From positions 1 through 40,681 of the forward strand of contig SZXX01000024.1 of assembly GCA_005843825.1 (NCBI GenBank): a DNA stretch of 40,681 nt, written 5' to 3'. Each line of letters opens with the position of its first letter. The stretch's first letter is position 1. This DNA comes from Chlorobium sp. GTDB taxonomy: Bacteria; Bacteroidota; Chlorobiia; Chlorobiales; Chlorobiaceae. Positions 8,378 through 17,022 of this stretch are shown in pieces. Made by a program: the position numbers and the translations under genes. Below the pieces are notes generated by a model. That model was not told the origin of the DNA. It searched no databases and saw nothing but the letters and a program-made list of their open reading frames with translations.

Positions 8378-9151
8378 ATGCAAAAAGATGGTAAATATGT
8401 TTATTGTATAATTGCAACAAGCTATGAATGCAATTTTGGACCTATAGGAATAGGTGGTAGAGGCGATTTGGTTAATTCTATTGGATTTGATGGTTTAAGT
8501 ATGGTTGTGAGTGATCATCCTCTCAATCATTTTGTTTTAAATCCAGAAAACATTCTTGCTCATCAAAAAGTAATAGAAGCGGTAATGAGCCTGTTTAATA
8601 GTGTTATCCCTGTCAGGTTTGGTACTGTTGCTGCAACTCCAGATGAAATACGCAATCTGTTAGATAGACGATATAGTGAATTATCTGAACTTCTTGAACG
8701 TTTCGAAAATAAAGTTGAATATAATATTAAGGGATCCTGGCGAAATATGGGGGTTGTCTATAAGGAGATCGATAAAGAAAATAAAGAGCTGAAAAAGTTA
8801 AGGAGCAAAATAGAGAATCTAAATGATGAGAAAAAAAGAAATATATTGATAGAAGAAGCAGGACATTTTATTGAAGAAGCAGTACAAAAAAAGAAAGAGA
8901 TTGAAACTGAAGAAATTATAACGGCTTTTCGTAAAACTGTAGTTGCCTATAAAAATAATAGGACTACAGGTGAAGCAATGTTCATGAATACAGCATTTTT
9001 AATAAATAAAGGTCGAGAAGTTGAATTTGATAATATTTTGACAGCACTCGGAGAAAGATTTAAGGATAGAAGTGACTATTATTGTACTGGGCCTTTGCCA
9101 ATATTTAATTTTATTGACTTACGCATCCTTCCGGAAAAATGGGAACTTTAA
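8378..9151 (+). CDS. GvpF/L-family gas vesicle protein, second copy
   Basis: The 257-residue product has the GvpF/L layout: N-terminal KYVYCIIATS, IPVRFGTVAAT near residue 80, a long charged helical middle (about 120-190) and the terminal signature GPLPIFNF. The family consists of two-domain accessory proteins that interact with GvpA and with other minor Gvp proteins during assembly. I chose ATG 8378, one base after the preceding stop; a TTG at 8357 would overlap that gene by 20 bases. It is closest in N-terminal sequence to the next gene, so these two probably arose by tandem duplication. Confidence 0.9.
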   Translation: MQKDGKYVYCIIATSYECNFGPIGIGGRGDLVNSIGFDGLSMVVSDHPLNHFVLNPENILAHQKVIEAVMSLFNSVIPVRFGTVAATPDEIRNLLDRRYSELSELLERFENKVEYNIKGSWRNMGVVYKEIDKENKELKKLRSKIENLNDEKKRNILIEEAGHFIEEAVQKKKEIETEEIITAFRKTVVAYKNNRTTGEAMFMNTAFLINKGREVEFDNILTALGERFKDRSDYYCTGPLPIFNFIDLRILPEKWEL

Positions 9152-9951
9152 ATCAACAGTCTATTAAACAAGATATGGGTACAGATCTTGTAAAAGAAGG
9201 AAAATACATATACTGTATTATTCGTAATAGCTGTGATATTAATTTTGGGGGGATTGGTATAGGAGTTCGACATGACGCCGTTTATGGAGTTGCGTATAGA
9301 GATATATGTGCTGTAGTCAGTTCTTCACCTGTTGTTCAATATGAGGCAAGACGTGCAAACATGATTGCACATCAAAGGGTTCTTGAAGAAGTGATGAAGA
9401 AGTTTAATGTATTGCCAGTTAGATTTTCAACAATTTCACCACACGATAACGATGAGGCAATAATTCGTATACTGACCGAAGAATATGCAAGGCTTGATGA
9501 ATTGCTTAATAAAATGAAAGGGAAGAAAGAGTTGGGTCTTAAAGTAATGGCTATTGAAACAAAGATATATGAATATATTATTCTTAAATATGATAACATA
9601 AGATCACTTAGAGATAAACTGATCAATCAACCACCAGATAAAATTCACTACAAACGCATTAAAATAGGTGAAATGGTTGCAGATGCCCTCAAAGAAGAAA
9701 TTGAAAGTTTTAAAAATCAGATTCTTGATACGTTGAATCAAATAGCTGATGATGTTAAGATTACTGATAATTATGGAGATCTCATGATACTTAATGCTGC
9801 TTTTCTTATAAAAGAAATAAATGAATCTCTTTTTGATGCTGCTGTTAATAATCTCGATAAAAAATATGGAGATATTATGACATTTAAATATGTTGGCACG
9901 TTGCCACCATATAATTTTGTTAATCTATCGATTAATACGAAAGGAGACTAA
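9139..9951 (+). CDS. GvpF/L-family gas vesicle protein, third copy
   Basis: The 270-residue GvpF/L protein has GKYIYCIIRNS at the N-terminus, LPVRFSTISP in the middle and GTLPPYNFVNL near the end. Its N-terminal half is strongly similar to the preceding paralogue (both have NFG followed by IGIG). The ATG at 9139 overlaps the previous gene by 13 bases and has GGA four bases upstream; ATG 9175 would align better with the paralogue's start and is an alternative. Its last codons contain the AAGGAG that serves gvpG, so translation of the two is probably coupled. Confidence 0.9.
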   Translation: MGTLNQQSIKQDMGTDLVKEGKYIYCIIRNSCDINFGGIGIGVRHDAVYGVAYRDICAVVSSSPVVQYEARRANMIAHQRVLEEVMKKFNVLPVRFSTISPHDNDEAIIRILTEEYARLDELLNKMKGKKELGLKVMAIETKIYEYIILKYDNIRSLRDKLINQPPDKIHYKRIKIGEMVADALKEEIESFKNQILDTLNQIADDVKITDNYGDLMILNAAFLIKEINESLFDAAVNNLDKKYGDIMTFKYVGTLPPYNFVNLSINTKGD

Positions 9952-9955
9952 CATT
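9941..9955 (+). promoter_or_regulatory. Ribosome binding site and probable AUU start codon of gvpG
   Basis: AAGGAG at 9941-9946 is followed, six bases later, by ATT at 9953-9955. Translation from there gives FILDDILFAPLNGL, which matches the usual start of GvpG (M followed by F-L/I-D-D-L). No ATG, GTG or TTG lies at a suitable distance: the nearest in-frame ATG upstream is 63 bases away, inside the previous gene. The spacing of one base after the previous stop is the same as for two other genes of the cluster. Confidence 0.65.
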
Positions 9956-10189
9956 TTTATTTTAGATGATATATTGTTTGCGCCATTAAACGGGCTTATA
10001 TTTGTAGCAAAAAAAATTAATGATGTTGTTGAGAAAGAGACATCAGATGAAGGGACTGTGAAAGAAAGGCTTATGGCACTGCAGCTTAGATTTGAATTGG
10101 ATGAAATAAATGAAGAAGAATATGACAGGGAAGAGGATGACCTTCTCCGAAAACTTGAGCAAATCAGAGTAGACAAGCAAAGTCGTTGA
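9953..10189 (+). CDS. gvpG: Gas vesicle protein GvpG, probably started at AUU
   Basis: GvpG is a small helical accessory protein that, with GvpF/L, is needed for vesicle formation. The product of 78 residues reads FILDDILFAPLNGLIFVAKK at the N-terminus, then a charged helix with KERLMALQLRFELDEINEEE and YDREEDDLLRKL, the family hallmark. An upstream ATG at 9890 would add 21 residues unlike GvpG that overlap the preceding gene in another frame, so it is rejected. The start is most likely ATT at 9953, behind a strong AAGGAG. A G-to-T sequencing error at 9955 (ATG to ATT) is the alternative. Confidence 0.85.
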   Translation: MFILDDILFAPLNGLIFVAKKINDVVEKETSDEGTVKERLMALQLRFELDEINEEEYDREEDDLLRKLEQIRVDKQSR

Positions 10190-10252
10190 GTATTTACAAG
10201 ACAGACCTGCAATGGTATATCTGTATTCCTAATTGAATCATCGGAGAATATT

Positions 10253-10525
10253 ATGAGTAAAGTAATCGAGGTCAGAAATGCTGTCATTAGATTTCTGAAA
10301 GAAAATATTGAAACAGATGATGTGACAGTCATTAGAGTTGAAAAAACAGGAGAAACGTGGAAAACCGTTGCGGAGGTTTATGAGGAAGATTCATTTTTAA
10401 AATCAATGAATCTTCCCCCAAAAAAAGTAAGGTTATTTTACTCGGTTGTCGTTGACTCTAAAATAGAAATAATTTCATTTACAAGACTGACTTCATATGA
10501 TGATTCAGAAAGTGAAAATAATTAA
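10253..10525 (+). CDS. gvpO: Gas vesicle protein GvpO
   Basis: The 90-residue product matches the GvpO family: an N-terminal helix (VIEVRNAVIRFLKEN), a segment GETWKTVAEVYEED where the tryptophan and E-V-x-E are conserved, then RLFYSVVVDSKIEIISFTRL, equivalent to the usual YEV-x-LD-x-x-G-E-x-x-Y-x-R strand pair. GvpO is an essential small accessory protein in haloarchaea. GGAG at 10243-10246 places ATG 10253 six bases downstream. The 63-base gap from gvpG is one of the longer ones in the cluster, but no terminator or promoter is evident in it. Confidence 0.88.
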   Translation: MSKVIEVRNAVIRFLKENIETDDVTVIRVEKTGETWKTVAEVYEEDSFLKSMNLPPKKVRLFYSVVVDSKIEIISFTRLTSYDDSESENN

Positions 10526-10542
10526 TTATTATTACTAATACC

Positions 10543-11340
10543 GTGAATTTAGATCAAAACAATCTGATATATCTCTATTGCCTGACGGCTTCACCATACG
10601 TGCAAATTAATCTCACAGAGGATTTAAATATATATAGCATAGAAAGTAATAGGCTGTTTATAACAGTTAAGAATGTGTCAGAAAATGAATTTTCCGAAGA
10701 TAATATTAAGAAAAATTTATCAAATGAAGCTTGGCTTGATAAACAGGTTAGAGATCATATTTCCGTGATAGGTAAAATAATGGAGACAGAAACAGTCTTG
10801 CCTTTTAATTTTGGTACAATATATAAATCCGAGGAAAGCCTTAAACAGTTTGTAGATAAATATCATGTTGATTTTTTCAAAACCCTGAAATATCTTGAGA
10901 ATAAAGAAGAGTGGTCAGTAAAGATATATTGTGATAAAATAAAAATAATAGAAAATATAAGTATTCTAAGTAAAAATATTTCAGATATTGAGTCTCAGAT
11001 AATATCAAGTTCGCCTGGAAAATCTTATATTTTGGGTAAGAAAAAAAATGAAATTATTGCCAAGGAAATAAATGATATATATAATAGTTGTTCCAGGCAA
11101 ATATTTACCAAACTTAAAACGGTAGGAGAGGAGTATAGGTTAAATACTCTTCTTTCAAACGACGTATCAGGCAGAGACGAAGATATGATTGTAAATGCTA
11201 CATTCCTGATAAAAAATGAAAATATTGAAAACCTTGAAAACATATCGGATCAATTAATTATTGAATATAAAAATATTGGTTTGATTCTTGAACTTACAGG
11301 CCCTTGGCCTCCGTATACATTTATCAAATTAACTAATTAA
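10543..11340 (+). CDS. GvpF/L-family gas vesicle protein, fourth copy
   Basis: The 265-residue GvpF/L protein starts at GTG 10543, with LIYLYCLTASP at the N-terminus, LPFNFGTIYKS in place of the usual PxRFGT, and a classical GPWPPYTFIKL end. The middle is very A+T-rich: I count 7 G or C in the 60 bases at 10,921-10,980. There is no visible Shine-Dalgarno sequence before the GTG, and gvpO ends 17 bases upstream, so translation may depend on coupling. It is more divergent from copies two and three than those are from each other and shares the GPWPPY ending with the fifth copy. Confidence 0.88.
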   Translation: MNLDQNNLIYLYCLTASPYVQINLTEDLNIYSIESNRLFITVKNVSENEFSEDNIKKNLSNEAWLDKQVRDHISVIGKIMETETVLPFNFGTIYKSEESLKQFVDKYHVDFFKTLKYLENKEEWSVKIYCDKIKIIENISILSKNISDIESQIISSSPGKSYILGKKKNEIIAKEINDIYNSCSRQIFTKLKTVGEEYRLNTLLSNDVSGRDEDMIVNATFLIKNENIENLENISDQLIIEYKNIGLILELTGPWPPYTFIKLTN

Positions 11341-11341
11341 T

Positions 11342-11542
11342 ATGCAAAATGACTTCTACGACATAAATAAAGAAATTACAATTTTAGATGCTCTTGATCG
11401 TGTTTTAACCAAAGGAGTTGTCATAACTGGTGATATTGTTATTTCAGTAGCAGATATAGATCTGATATATGTCGGTTTGAGGGTTTTACTTAGTTCAGTT
11501 GAAACAATGAAGAAGAATCAGCGATTAATTGATATATCATAA
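11342..11542 (+). CDS. Second GvpA/J-family gas vesicle protein (GvpS/GvpM-like)
   Basis: This 66-residue protein contains the gas-vesicle structural domain almost alone: ILDALDRVLTKGVVITGDIV, ISVADIDLIYVGLRVLLSSV and ET. The combination KGVV-x-x-GDIVISVA-x-x-DLIY with a V-G-L-R helix resembles minor shell paralogues such as GvpS or GvpM rather than GvpA. It starts one base after the stop of the preceding GvpF/L gene. Unlike the first copy at 3,397 it has no extended tail. Minor GvpA paralogues are thought to nucleate the conical tips. Which named paralogue it is cannot be settled by eye. Confidence 0.87.
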   Translation: MQNDFYDINKEITILDALDRVLTKGVVITGDIVISVADIDLIYVGLRVLLSSVETMKKNQRLIDIS

Positions 11543-11555
11543 TTATATATTTCTT

Positions 11556-12305
11556 ATGTCTTTGATTATATATGCTTTGATTCAAAATGGACAAAAAAAT
11601 AGTTCTATAAAAAAATGTATTGATACTTTTTCTGAGGAAATAGAAATAAACTTAAAAATAATTAATTATAAGGAACTCTCAGCTGTATTCTCAGTTGAAG
11701 TTCAAAAAGTTGAGAAAGCGGATAAGGCTGATTTTATTAAATATGCTGAAATTATTGATAAGATATCAAAAACATGTACACTATTGCCCATGAGATATGG
11801 ATCTCTTGTTACCTCATACGATGATTTATATGCATTATTGGATAAAAATTACAGCGCATTTCTTGAGAGTATACATAAGATAAATGGTAAGGAAGAGTAT
11901 TCTGTAAAGGTACTTTTCTCTTCAAAAAACCAAGATAATATTATAAACAATAATCTTGGCGATGTCTCACTTAAAGTGCCGAATATATTAATGGGTACTT
12001 CAGACAGTAAGCAATATTTATTGGAAAAATATAAAAAACATACCATAGAAGAACGTCGCAATAAATATATAGAAAAGCTTAAATTATCTTTCCTTGATGA
12101 AGTTCGTAAGTTGACTGAATGTGTTGAATTTAATAAAACGCTTACATCTGCATTTATTATAGATGCTGTTGTTTTGATTGAAAAGTATAAAAAAGAAAAA
12201 CTTCTTGAAGGTATAGACAATCTTCGAAAAATGTATCCTGAAAATAATATAATCATCACCGGTCCTTGGCCCCCATATAATTTTGTTAACATTAATATTC
12301 AGTAG
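11556..12305 (+). CDS. GvpF/L-family gas vesicle protein, fifth copy
   Basis: The product has 249 residues. It opens SLIIYALIQNG, equivalent to the family's YIYGII strand, has LPMRYGSLVTSYDD near residue 85 and the signature GPWPPYNFVNI at the end. The start is ATG 11556, 14 bases after the previous stop; a TTG at 11529 would overlap the upstream gene. It lies between a GvpA/J paralogue and gvpK, a placement in which a GvpL is often found. Its sequence is the least charged of the five at the N-terminus and is again A+T-rich. Confidence 0.88.
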   Translation: MSLIIYALIQNGQKNSSIKKCIDTFSEEIEINLKIINYKELSAVFSVEVQKVEKADKADFIKYAEIIDKISKTCTLLPMRYGSLVTSYDDLYALLDKNYSAFLESIHKINGKEEYSVKVLFSSKNQDNIINNNLGDVSLKVPNILMGTSDSKQYLLEKYKKHTIEERRNKYIEKLKLSFLDEVRKLTECVEFNKTLTSAFIIDAVVLIEKYKKEKLLEGIDNLRKMYPENNIIITGPWPPYNFVNINIQ

Positions 12306-12307
12306 AC

Positions 12308-12652
12308 ATGGATGAAAACAAAATTATATTTTCTTCCGGTTCTATAGGTGAAATCAAAGAGGAACTGGAAAAAATTCAATACGGTAATCAAGGAAGAATA
12401 AATGCAACACCTGAAAATGTCGAATCAGGTTTGGCTAAACTTGTCTTGACTCTTATTGAATTGATAAGAAAGTTGATGGAAAAACAAGCAATGCGTAGAA
12501 TTGAAGGTGATTCCTTGACTGAAGAAGAAATTGAAAACCTTGGTGAGACACTTATGAAACTTGAAAATAAAATGGATGAATTAAAAAAAATATTTAATCT
12601 TACAGATAAGGATTTAAACCTTAATCTTGGCCCATTAGGTGATTTGATATAA
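12308..12652 (+). CDS. gvpK: Gas vesicle protein GvpK
   Basis: The 114-residue product matches GvpK: an N-terminal variable part followed by NATPENVESGLAKLVLTLIE, LIRKLMEKQAMRRIEGDSLT and a helical E-E-I-E-x-L-G-x-x-L-M-K-L end. GvpK is an accessory protein required for vesicle formation in some bacteria and is widely used as a marker of gvp clusters. It starts two bases after the fifth GvpF/L gene and is the last gene of the cluster. Its stop codon (12,650-12,652) lies one base from the end of the opposing regulator gene, leaving no room for a terminator. Confidence 0.93.
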   Translation: MDENKIIFSSGSIGEIKEELEKIQYGNQGRINATPENVESGLAKLVLTLIELIRKLMEKQAMRRIEGDSLTEEEIENLGETLMKLENKMDELKKIFNLTDKDLNLNLGPLGDLI

Positions 12653-12653
12653 G

Positions 12654-14048
12654 TTATTCGGCCTCTCTTTTTACTATATTAATTCCGTATTTCTTTATTT
12701 TTCTGATAAGAACATGACGGCTTATACCAAGAAAATTAGCAGCTAAAGATTGATTATATTTTGCATCATCCAGAGCTTTTCGAATATGTTCAATTTCATG
12801 TTGAACAAGTTTCACACCACTAACATCATTTATAGGTAATTTATTATTATGTTCGGGTAAACTAAAATCATCTGCTTTAAGTGAGTTACCACTACAGAGG
12901 ATAATAGCCCTTTCAGTCATATTTCTCAACTCTCTTACATTTCCAGGAAAACTATAGCAAACAAGTTTTTTAAATACATCATCAGAGATATTCTTAATGG
13001 GTTTATTGATTTTTTTGGAAAATTCTTCTGTGAAATCAATAAGTAAAGGGACAATATCTTCAGTTCGTTCCCTGAGAGGAGGAATATGAATATGCAGAGT
13101 GTTGAGTCGGTGAAGCAGGTCCAGTCTGAATTTCTTTTCTTCTACAAGACGATCAAGGTCAATATTTGTTGCAGAAATTACTCTAAAAGTTGTGTTTTTT
13201 AACTTTGTATCACCTACCCGCGTTATTACTTTCTCTTCAATCGCACGCAATATTTTTGATTGAAAAATAATAGGCATATCAGCTATTTCATCAAGAAAAA
13301 GAGTGCCTTCATTACAAAGTTCAAATAATCCTTTTTTATCACATACTGCGCCAGTAAATGCACCTTTTTTATGACCAAAAAATTCACTTTCCATGAGAGT
13401 CTCAGTTATTGCACTGCAGTTAATAGCGCCAAAATAGTTCTCACTTTTTGGTCCCATATAGTGAATTATTCGAGCAATAATCTCTTTGCCTGTTCCGCTC
13501 TCACCGGTTATCAGGACGTTAACATCAGGATATTGTGAGGCTGTTTTGGCGAGTTCAAAACTTTTCATGATCTGCGGACTATTTCCAATCACATGACGAC
13601 CTATTGACGCTTGAATATTTTTAGTAATCAAGGAGTGTTTTTCTTCCATGTGCGCCAGCTTTTGCTGCATGGAAAGATACTTTTGTGTGCGTTCGATAGC
13701 TATTTGTAAATCTATAAACCTTAAGGGTTTACGCATATAGTCAAAAGCCCCAAGCCTTATCGCCACAATGACGGTATCCATATCGCCATGTGCCGATACC
13801 ATAATAACTTCCATGTTTGGGTACAGGGATTTTACTTTTTTTAAAACATCCAATCCATTTGCTCCCGGCAGTCGAATATCAAGAATAAGCAGATCAATTT
13901 CATTTTGGCTTAATATCTCATATCCATCCCTGACGGTGTTTGCCGAATAAGAGATGAATCCTGCATTTTCAAAATAATCTTTAAGTTCTTCTGTGAAATC
14001 AATCTCATCATCGAGTATAAGAACATTAATTATGCTATAATTTTTCAT
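12654..14048 (-). CDS. NtrC-type sigma-54-dependent response regulator
   Basis: The 464-residue product has a receiver domain (acidic D13-D14, phospho-acceptor D57 in LILDIRLPG, S85, K107), a sigma-54 activator AAA+ domain with Walker A GESGTGKE at 182-189, an intact GAFTGA loop at 229-234 that contacts sigma-54, and Walker B TLFLDEIAD at 249-257, then a Fis-type helix-turn-helix near the end (QSLAANFLGISRHVLIRKI). All functional residues appear present, so it should be an active transcription activator. The gene overlaps the histidine kinase by 14 bases and converges on gvpK. Its target is probably the gvp cluster, but that is inferred from position. Confidence 0.93.
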   Translation of the reverse strand: MKNYSIINVLILDDEIDFTEELKDYFENAGFISYSANTVRDGYEILSQNEIDLLILDIRLPGANGLDVLKKVKSLYPNMEVIMVSAHGDMDTVIVAIRLGAFDYMRKPLRFIDLQIAIERTQKYLSMQQKLAHMEEKHSLITKNIQASIGRHVIGNSPQIMKSFELAKTASQYPDVNVLITGESGTGKEIIARIIHYMGPKSENYFGAINCSAITETLMESEFFGHKKGAFTGAVCDKKGLFELCNEGTLFLDEIADMPIIFQSKILRAIEEKVITRVGDTKLKNTTFRVISATNIDLDRLVEEKKFRLDLLHRLNTLHIHIPPLRERTEDIVPLLIDFTEEFSKKINKPIKNISDDVFKKLVCYSFPGNVRELRNMTERAIILCSGNSLKADDFSLPEHNNKLPINDVSGVKLVQHEIEHIRKALDDAKYNQSLAANFLGISRHVLIRKIKKYGINIVKREAE

Positions 14049-17019
14049 TATGCCCTTTGTTTGGAAGTGTAATTATTACTGATGTACCTTTCATAGGAGT
14101 ACTCTCAATTTTAAGAGTTCCATTCATCTCCTTAATTATACCATAACAGATTGACAGGCCAAGACCGGTACCCTTTCCTTCATCCTTTGTAGAAAAAAAC
14201 GGGTTCATTATATTTTCCTTAAGATTCTCGGTTATACCTATTCCATTATCTTTAACAATAATTATTACAGACCCTATGGTATTGAATGCACGTATATCTA
14301 CATTCATATCATAGTCTAACTGTGTTATATTCTTTTTTTCTTCAATTGCATCGGCAGCATTTTTTAATAAATTTAAAATTACTTCTTCAAATCTATATAT
14401 ATTCCCATTAACTAATAAGTTATTGTTTTCAGGAAAAAAATTTAATTTTATAAACTTGTTTTTATATTTCTCTGAAACCATTTTTATCGCATTTCTTATG
14501 CTTTTATTAATGTTGATAATAGAGGAGATATAGCTTTTATCGGATCTTGAAAAAAGCCTGATATTATCTATAATGCTTTGTACTCTTAAAATATTTTCAA
14601 ATATCCTTGCTGAGTTTATTTTAATTGACTTTTTACTTGCCCAGTTATCCTTTTCAGACTCCATTACAATTTTTTCAATAATTAAGCCTATATTGTTTAT
14701 TGGTTGGTAGATTTCGTGGGCAATACCTGAAGCCATTTCACCTAAACTAATCAGTCTTTTTGCTTGAAAAAGTTCACTTTCAATTATTTTACGCTGTGAG
14801 ATATCTCGTATAATAATCATATATGCAGATGGTGCTCCATTTTCATCTTGAATTAAAGCGGCGCTTATTTCTGCAGAGTATACTGAAGTGTTTTTTTTCT
14901 TTAAAATTATTTCCTTGTTTTGTATGAGACCTTCATGAAGTGTAGTTGCAAATATTTCATTTATTATTGCATTATTATCTGAATAAACAATTGTTGAAAA
15001 AGGCATTCCTATAAGGTCAGTTTTATTGTTGGTTCCATAAAGTTCCAGCCCAATATCAGAAATACTGGTTATAACTTTTTCAAGATTAGTTGTTATAATG
15101 CTGTCTGGTGAGGCCGTAATTAATGTTTGGTATTTTATATCTAATTGACGACGCGTTTCGGCTTCCTTATTTATTTCATTGATTTCTGTAATAAAAACTG
15201 CGATGGATGCTATTATTTTATCTTTACTAAAGCAAGGAAAAGCGGAAATATTATAAATACACTTTTCGCGCTTATTGTCATGATAATTGGTTTTAACGCA
15301 TTCATCTTTAAAATAAGTTGGTTCACCAGTATTAAAAACTAATTCAAATCTTGATTTTCTGTATTCTGCAACTTCCGATGAAAAAAGTTTATAAAAATTT
15401 TCATTTGATATTGTTATTAAATCTTTACTGTAATTTGATATAAATTCCTTATTAGCATCAAGTATCCTTCCATTTAAAGCAATAATACATACCGGTTCAG
15501 TGCTTAACGTTAAAATAGTATTAAGGTTATCTGTATTTATTTGAATAGAGATATCATCATTTTTATATTCTGTAATATCAATGCTGACACCCATGTATCG
15601 ATTAATATTTCCATCATTATTAAGCTCCGGAAATCCTTGATTCAACAGTAATCTCAAGCTTCCATCTGGTTTAAAGACATGAGATACCACATTAAACTTT
15701 TCTTTTTTATCAATTGCAGTTTGTATAATATTTTCCGTCAATTCTCTATCACCAGGTACAATAGACTCACGCCATGCTTTAAAAGTTGTTTCACCTGAAT
15801 ACATATGTAGCCCATACAGTGTACGGAGTTCATCATACCAATTCATTTTACCATTATTGATATTCCACTCCCAAATACCAGCATCAATAGCTTTTAATGG
15901 TACAAATAAAGCCACGACATAATCTTTTTGCGGGCTGTAGACAGTAATATCAAACCACTTATTTTTTTCATGCATATAAAACTCAAAACGCTCTGAGGTT
16001 CCATGTTGTGCTATTCGTCCAAATTTTATCAAAAGATCAGGATAAGATTGTATAAATTCAGGAAGAACCTCAGACATTCTTTTGCCTTCAATAGTATCGA
16101 ATCCTGTTATTCTTTTATAATTCTGGTTGACAACTTCATGAATGAAATCAACAGCATGACCATTATCGTAAATCATCCTGCAATAAGCATATCCGTTGGT
16201 CGTATTATTGAACAGGTTCCGATATCTGGCCTTCTTTTCAAGGAGTTCCTTTTCAGATGGATTAAGCGTTGTCATGTTTACAGATACAAACAGTAACTTC
16301 TCTATCTCTTCAGAAAGAGAAGGGACTGGATAGATGGTATGAAGGTAGATATCCTTTTCAAGTTCAGTTTCAAATGCACCTATAGCCTTTGTGCGTAAAA
16401 CCTCATCAACCTTGTTTTTTCCAACTACTGCAATTGTCGATGGGAATACATTGAATACTGATGTGCCGTAGAGATCCTCATTTTCAATACAAAATTTTTT
16501 GTTGAATGCATCATTGGCAGAAAGGATTCTCCCTTCTCGATCAATAAGAATAACAGGGTCAGGAAATGTATTCAACAGAGCAGAGATTGAGCTGTCGACG
16601 ATCTTTTTTATTGACGTTGATCCATCCCGAAAAATGAAGGCAGTTCCAGCGATCCTCTCCTGCTCATCAAGAAGGGGAATAATCTCTCCAGTCACCAGTT
16701 TTTCTGCAGAACAATATCCTACAAAAAAGGTATCAGACCCTATGCGGCTTACCTTATTTTCAGCCAGGGTTTTCTTAACGCTCTGTCCTATGAGGTCTCT
16801 TAGATGTTGACTCAGAGTGGGGAAAACGGCATCAATCGGCTTACCTGCAGCATTGTTCTGACTCATTCCAATAAAATATTCCGCCCGCTTGTTCAAATAG
16901 CTTACGAATCCGAGGTTATCGGTGATGATGACACTCTCCTCAATGTTATTCAGAATATTGATACAGGGCGTATTGATTACACTGGATGTTTTTTCCATAT
17001 CGGTAATGAATGGTACCAT
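14035..17019 (-). CDS. Soluble multi-PAS sensor histidine kinase
   Basis: The 994-residue product has about six PAS or PAS-like units (near residues 20, 155, 270, 390, 505 and 645 to 770 in total), no membrane segment and no signal peptide, so it senses a cytoplasmic cue. The kinase core has the H-box MASGIAHEIYQPINN (phosphorylated His near 768), N-box NLLKNAADAIEE, G1 DNGIGI and G2 KGTGLGLSICYG. The H-box has tyrosine where related NtrB-like kinases usually have asparagine or arginine. ATG 17019 is chosen because AAGGAG on the minus strand (17,027-17,032) lies seven bases upstream. It is the cognate kinase of the overlapping NtrC-type regulator. Confidence 0.92.
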   Translation of the reverse strand: MVPFITDMEKTSSVINTPCINILNNIEESVIITDNLGFVSYLNKRAEYFIGMSQNNAAGKPIDAVFPTLSQHLRDLIGQSVKKTLAENKVSRIGSDTFFVGYCSAEKLVTGEIIPLLDEQERIAGTAFIFRDGSTSIKKIVDSSISALLNTFPDPVILIDREGRILSANDAFNKKFCIENEDLYGTSVFNVFPSTIAVVGKNKVDEVLRTKAIGAFETELEKDIYLHTIYPVPSLSEEIEKLLFVSVNMTTLNPSEKELLEKKARYRNLFNNTTNGYAYCRMIYDNGHAVDFIHEVVNQNYKRITGFDTIEGKRMSEVLPEFIQSYPDLLIKFGRIAQHGTSERFEFYMHEKNKWFDITVYSPQKDYVVALFVPLKAIDAGIWEWNINNGKMNWYDELRTLYGLHMYSGETTFKAWRESIVPGDRELTENIIQTAIDKKEKFNVVSHVFKPDGSLRLLLNQGFPELNNDGNINRYMGVSIDITEYKNDDISIQINTDNLNTILTLSTEPVCIIALNGRILDANKEFISNYSKDLITISNENFYKLFSSEVAEYRKSRFELVFNTGEPTYFKDECVKTNYHDNKREKCIYNISAFPCFSKDKIIASIAVFITEINEINKEAETRRQLDIKYQTLITASPDSIITTNLEKVITSISDIGLELYGTNNKTDLIGMPFSTIVYSDNNAIINEIFATTLHEGLIQNKEIILKKKNTSVYSAEISAALIQDENGAPSAYMIIIRDISQRKIIESELFQAKRLISLGEMASGIAHEIYQPINNIGLIIEKIVMESEKDNWASKKSIKINSARIFENILRVQSIIDNIRLFSRSDKSYISSIININKSIRNAIKMVSEKYKNKFIKLNFFPENNNLLVNGNIYRFEEVILNLLKNAADAIEEKKNITQLDYDMNVDIRAFNTIGSVIIIVKDNGIGITENLKENIMNPFFSTKDEGKGTGLGLSICYGIIKEMNGTLKIESTPMKGTSVIITLPNKGHNEKL

Positions 17020-17022
17020 CAA

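Noticed and set aside
9890-9952. ATG 9890 as the gvpG start
   Set aside because: It would add 21 residues unlike any GvpG, encoded inside the previous gene, and it ignores the well-placed AAGGAG just before ATT 9953.
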